From contig JBNMHN010000063.1 in assembly GCA_050872805.1 (NCBI GenBank), positions 1 through 7,331 of the forward strand: 7,331 nt of DNA, given 5' to 3'. A model generated the notes under the pieces. That model did not search any database, was not told where the DNA came from, and saw only the letters and a list, made by a program, of their open reading frames with translations. Below, piece after piece: positions 5,524-7,331 of this stretch (positions are counted from its first letter, which is position 1; each line of letters starts with the position of its first letter). This DNA is from CAKVOD01 sp050872805. Lineage in GTDB: Bacteria > Bacillota > Clostridia > Christensenellales > UBA1242. The translations under genes were made by a program, and so were the position numbers.

Positions 5524-5631
5524 AAAAACATTGAAAAACGTAAAATTTTTAAAAAATCTTGAAAAAACAATAAAAAAAACACGAAAAAATGCGTTTTTTT
5601 CGTGTTTTTTAGTGATTTTTTATGTTTTTTT
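5524..5631. promoter_or_regulatory. Run of eleven helically phased A/T tracts (predicted curved DNA)
   Basis: Tracts of four to eight A or T have centres near 5526, 5536, 5543, 5553, 5564, 5575, 5586, 5597, 5607, 5618 and 5628; apart from one 7.5-bp step, spacing is 9.5-11 bp. This is the pattern known to produce strong intrinsic curvature. It lies in the dnaA 3' gap and overlaps the terminator. It could be a bend, a nucleoid-protein site or an easily melted stretch near the origin; no DnaA boxes accompany it. Confidence 0.6.
5574..5610. terminator. Bidirectional A/T-rich terminator downstream of dnaA
   Basis: Sixteen-base arms A6-CACG-A6 (5574-5589) and exact complement (5595-5610) with a five-base loop. 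T-runs end the stem on both strands. On the minus strand it begins 84 nt after the dnaA stop and shields the small unknown gene from dnaA read-through. The stem has only three G/C pairs, so strength is uncertain. Confidence 0.7.
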
Positions 5632-5694
5632 GTAGTCTTGTCTTATCGCGCCCCTAAAAACTCAAGTTTGCAAAAATTGCAACTGTGGCTTATG

Positions 5695-7050
5695 TCATTC
5701 TAACATAGCCTTGAGGTCATTGACAGCAACGCTGACGCTAGTTTTGTTTTTGACCATTTCTTCAATCTTGTCACGTGAGTGGATGATTGTCGTGTGGTCG
5801 CGCCCACCAAATATTTCGCCAATAGTTGTGAGCGGCAAATCCATCATTTCAGTGATGAGATAAACGCAAATTTGGCGCGCGGTGACGATTTCTTTCGTCT
5901 TTTTCTTGCCAATAAGGTCGTCCTTTGTGACATTGAAGTAGTCGCAAACGACGTTAATGATACGGTCAGTGCTTAAAGATTCTTTGTTTGTTTCAAGGTA
6001 ATTTTTGAGTGCCTCTTGTGCGTCGTCGACTGTTGCAAGGGTTTTGCCTAGTAGTGAACTGAAAAAAATTACTTTTGAAAGGAAACCTTCCATTTCACGA
6101 ATGTTTGTATCGACGCGCTCGGCGATGAACTTGATTGCGTCTTTTTCGATGTTGTAGTTTTCAATAGCGGCTTTTTTCTCCAAAATCGCGATTCTAGTTT
6201 CGAGGTCGGGTTTTTGAATGTCCTGAATGAGTCCGCTAGCGAATCTTGATTTTAGTCTATCCTCTAGCGCGGAAATTTCGCGAGGCGGGCGGTCGGAACT
6301 GATGATGATTTGCTTGTTTTTTTGGTAAAGGTCATTGAATGTGTGGAAAAATTCTTCCTGCAAGGCGCGTTTTTCGGAGATGAACTGGACGTCATCGACC
6401 ATTAGGACGTCGACATTGCGGTATTTTTCCCTAAAGTTTGTGATAATTGTGTCATTGGATGAGTTGAATTTGAGCGCGTACACGTAGTCGTTGATAAAGT
6501 TTTCGCACGTGACGTATACGATTTTTTTGTCTTTGAGGTTGTTTTTTATGTAGTTGCCGATTGCGTGCAGCAAGTGTGTTTTGCCGAGCCCGACGCCACC
6601 ATAGATGAACAGCGGGTTGAAGCGCATTGCGGGGTTTTCGGCTACTGCTCTACACGCGGTGTACACGAATTGGTTACTTTTCCCGACGACAAAGTTGTCA
6701 AAGGTGTATTTTGGGTTGAAGTTGTCAAGTGTGTTTTGCGTGGCGGCTTGCTGAATTTCTTCCTCAAACGGTTTATTGTACTTGAGGTATTCTTCTTTTT
6801 CCTCTGGCGTGAACAGTTCAAAGCCGATGACGTTATCAAATTCGGCGGTGATAGCGTTCAAGAGCGCGTCTTTGAAGTTTTTGAGAACTTGACTTTTTGT
6901 GACGACGCTTGGCGCTGCCAAAATTATGGCGCTATCCTTCAAATCGATGACTTCGAGCGGTTTTAACCACAAATCAAAACTTACGGCAGATATGTCTGTT
7001 GCCATTCTTGTTAGGACGTTTTCCCAACCTTTCAAAATTTTATTATCCAT
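5695..7050 (-). CDS. dnaA: Chromosomal replication initiator protein DnaA
   Basis: DnaA is the AAA+ ATPase that binds 9-mer boxes at oriC, oligomerises, melts the origin and recruits helicase; it is also a transcription factor. The 451-aa protein has the family length and all four domains: N-terminal domain I (about 1-80, W9, SAVSFDLWLKPL 21-32), a short linker (about 81-112), the AAA+ core with Walker A GGVGLGKTHL (151-160), Walker B VLMVDDVQ (215-222), sensor 1 SSDRPP (251-256), arginine-finger segment LEDRLKSRF (262-270) and sensor 2 REMEG (318-322), and a C-terminal DNA-binding domain with the DnaA signature GGRDHTTIIHSRDKI (415-429). The ATG at 7050 matches family N termini. TATACT ends only six nt before it, predicting a leaderless mRNA. 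dnaN does not follow; a small unknown gene does. Hairpin repeat E sits directly upstream of the promoter. Confidence 0.98.
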   Translation of the reverse strand: MDNKILKGWENVLTRMATDISAVSFDLWLKPLEVIDLKDSAIILAAPSVVTKSQVLKNFKDALLNAITAEFDNVIGFELFTPEEKEEYLKYNKPFEEEIQQAATQNTLDNFNPKYTFDNFVVGKSNQFVYTACRAVAENPAMRFNPLFIYGGVGLGKTHLLHAIGNYIKNNLKDKKIVYVTCENFINDYVYALKFNSSNDTIITNFREKYRNVDVLMVDDVQFISEKRALQEEFFHTFNDLYQKNKQIIISSDRPPREISALEDRLKSRFASGLIQDIQKPDLETRIAILEKKAAIENYNIEKDAIKFIAERVDTNIREMEGFLSKVIFFSSLLGKTLATVDDAQEALKNYLETNKESLSTDRIINVVCDYFNVTKDDLIGKKKTKEIVTARQICVYLITEMMDLPLTTIGEIFGGRDHTTIIHSRDKIEEMVKNKTSVSVAVNDLKAMLE

Positions 7051-7056
7051 ACCCCT

Positions 7057-7085
7057 AGTATATCACCTTTCCCTCAATAAGTCAA
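7057..7085 (-). promoter_or_regulatory. dnaA promoter, predicted leaderless
   Basis: On the minus strand TTGACT (7080-7085), 17 bp, TATACT (7057-7062), then AGGGGT and the dnaA ATG. Each hexamer has one mismatch to consensus. Transcription should start on or beside the A of the ATG. AAGGTGAT, a possible ribosome-binding site, lies between the -35 and -10, so it is not in the transcript from this promoter and is also too far from the ATG. The repeat E hairpin begins at the base after the -35. Confidence 0.75.
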
Positions 7086-7146
7086 GCGGGGATAGCCCCG
7101 CGGCTACAGGTACTGTCGCTACACGTCAGTTGCCTTTACGGGCGGC
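7086..7146 (-). repeat. Repeat unit E, abutting the dnaA promoter
   Basis: On the minus strand: GCCGCCCG box (7146-7139), 16 nt, GTAGCGACAGTACCTGTAGC, then hairpin GCGGGG-CTAT-CCCCGC (7101-7086). It shares the six-pair stem type with unit D. A GAAC at about 7172-7169, as found in array linkers, suggests it once followed another unit. Confidence 0.85.
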
Positions 7147-7172
7147 ATACCTTTACGCTGCTTAGTAGTTCT

Positions 7173-7331
7173 TGATATTGATGTAGGACTCAGTGCGGAT
7201 TTTTGTGGTTTCACTTATTATATGTTTTGTACTTAATATTTAGTAAGTGTGCACGTGTGTATTAGTACTATATATATAGAAAAGTATTTGTATATATGCG
7301 ATCACTATACATTTAGTAACAATCATATTTA
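7173..7331. other. Non-coding right end with an AT dyad
   Basis: No gene, RNA gene or DnaA-box cluster is seen. TATATATA-GAAAAGTATTTG-TATATAT (7271-7297) forms a dyad closely resembling one in the linker after repeat unit B (3023-3047), followed in both cases by GC(C)G. GTAGGACTCAGTGC near 7183 faintly resembles a repeat head. The region may be decayed repeat DNA. oriC could lie beyond the edge. Confidence 0.4.

Noticed and set aside
5772..6511. CACGTG cores (5772-5777, 6506-6511) as parS sites
   Set aside because: The flanks do not match the TGTTNCACGTGAAACA consensus and both lie inside dnaA coding sequence.
7041..7264. DnaA-box-like 9-mers TTATCCATA (7041-7049) and the complement of TGTGTATTA (7256-7264)
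   Set aside because: Each has a mismatch to TTATNCACA, they are isolated, and the first simply overlaps the dnaA start codon; no cluster supports oriC.

Overview
The window looks like the replication-origin neighbourhood of a low-GC bacterial chromosome. All four recognisable genes are classic origin-region genes: dnaA, mnmE, mnmG and the 5' end of parA. All, plus one unrecognised small gene, lie on the minus strand. The AT-rich DNA, strong GGAGG/AAGGAG ribosome-binding sites, TTGACA/TATAAT-type promoters and A/U-rich intrinsic terminators suggest an uncultured Clostridia-like member of Bacillota. That placement is inference from style and gene content, not from a marker gene.

Reading in the direction of transcription (right to left): 7331-7051 holds a repeat unit and the dnaA promoter; 7050-5695 is dnaA; 5694-5398 is an AT-rich gap with helically phased A/T tracts, a bidirectional terminator and a near-consensus promoter; 5397-4900 is a 165-aa unknown protein with its own terminator; 4842-4556 holds two repeat units and the mnmE promoter; 4555-3203 is mnmE; 3202-2638 holds a tandem array of four repeat units, the mnmG promoter and a long A-rich leader; 2637-760 is mnmG, with an intrinsic terminator at 741-717; 759-196 is non-coding with a perfect 30-bp palindrome and an 88-bp inverted-repeat element; 195-1 is the start of parA, running off the edge.

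DnaA initiates replication and ParA helps segregate origins. MnmE and MnmG form the enzyme complex that modifies U34 of certain tRNAs. The order is rearranged from the common Bacillus-type layout: dnaA is co-oriented with mnmE/mnmG/parA, dnaN does not follow dnaA, and rsmG is absent between mnmG and parA.

The most unusual content is a family of seven GC-rich repeats scattered between these AT-rich genes. Each has a fixed-spacing architecture (GCCGYCCG, 16 nt, GTAG, 21-22 nt from GTAG to the stem, then a hairpin with CTAT/CTAC loop). The stem sequence changes between copies while pairing is kept. The hairpin end of the gene-proximal copies sits almost exactly on a gene or promoter boundary: 2 nt past the mnmE stop, 4 nt beyond the mnmE -35 and directly abutting the dnaA -35. 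A second feature is that dnaA and mnmE have -10 boxes only 5-6 nt before their ATG, which predicts leaderless mRNAs.
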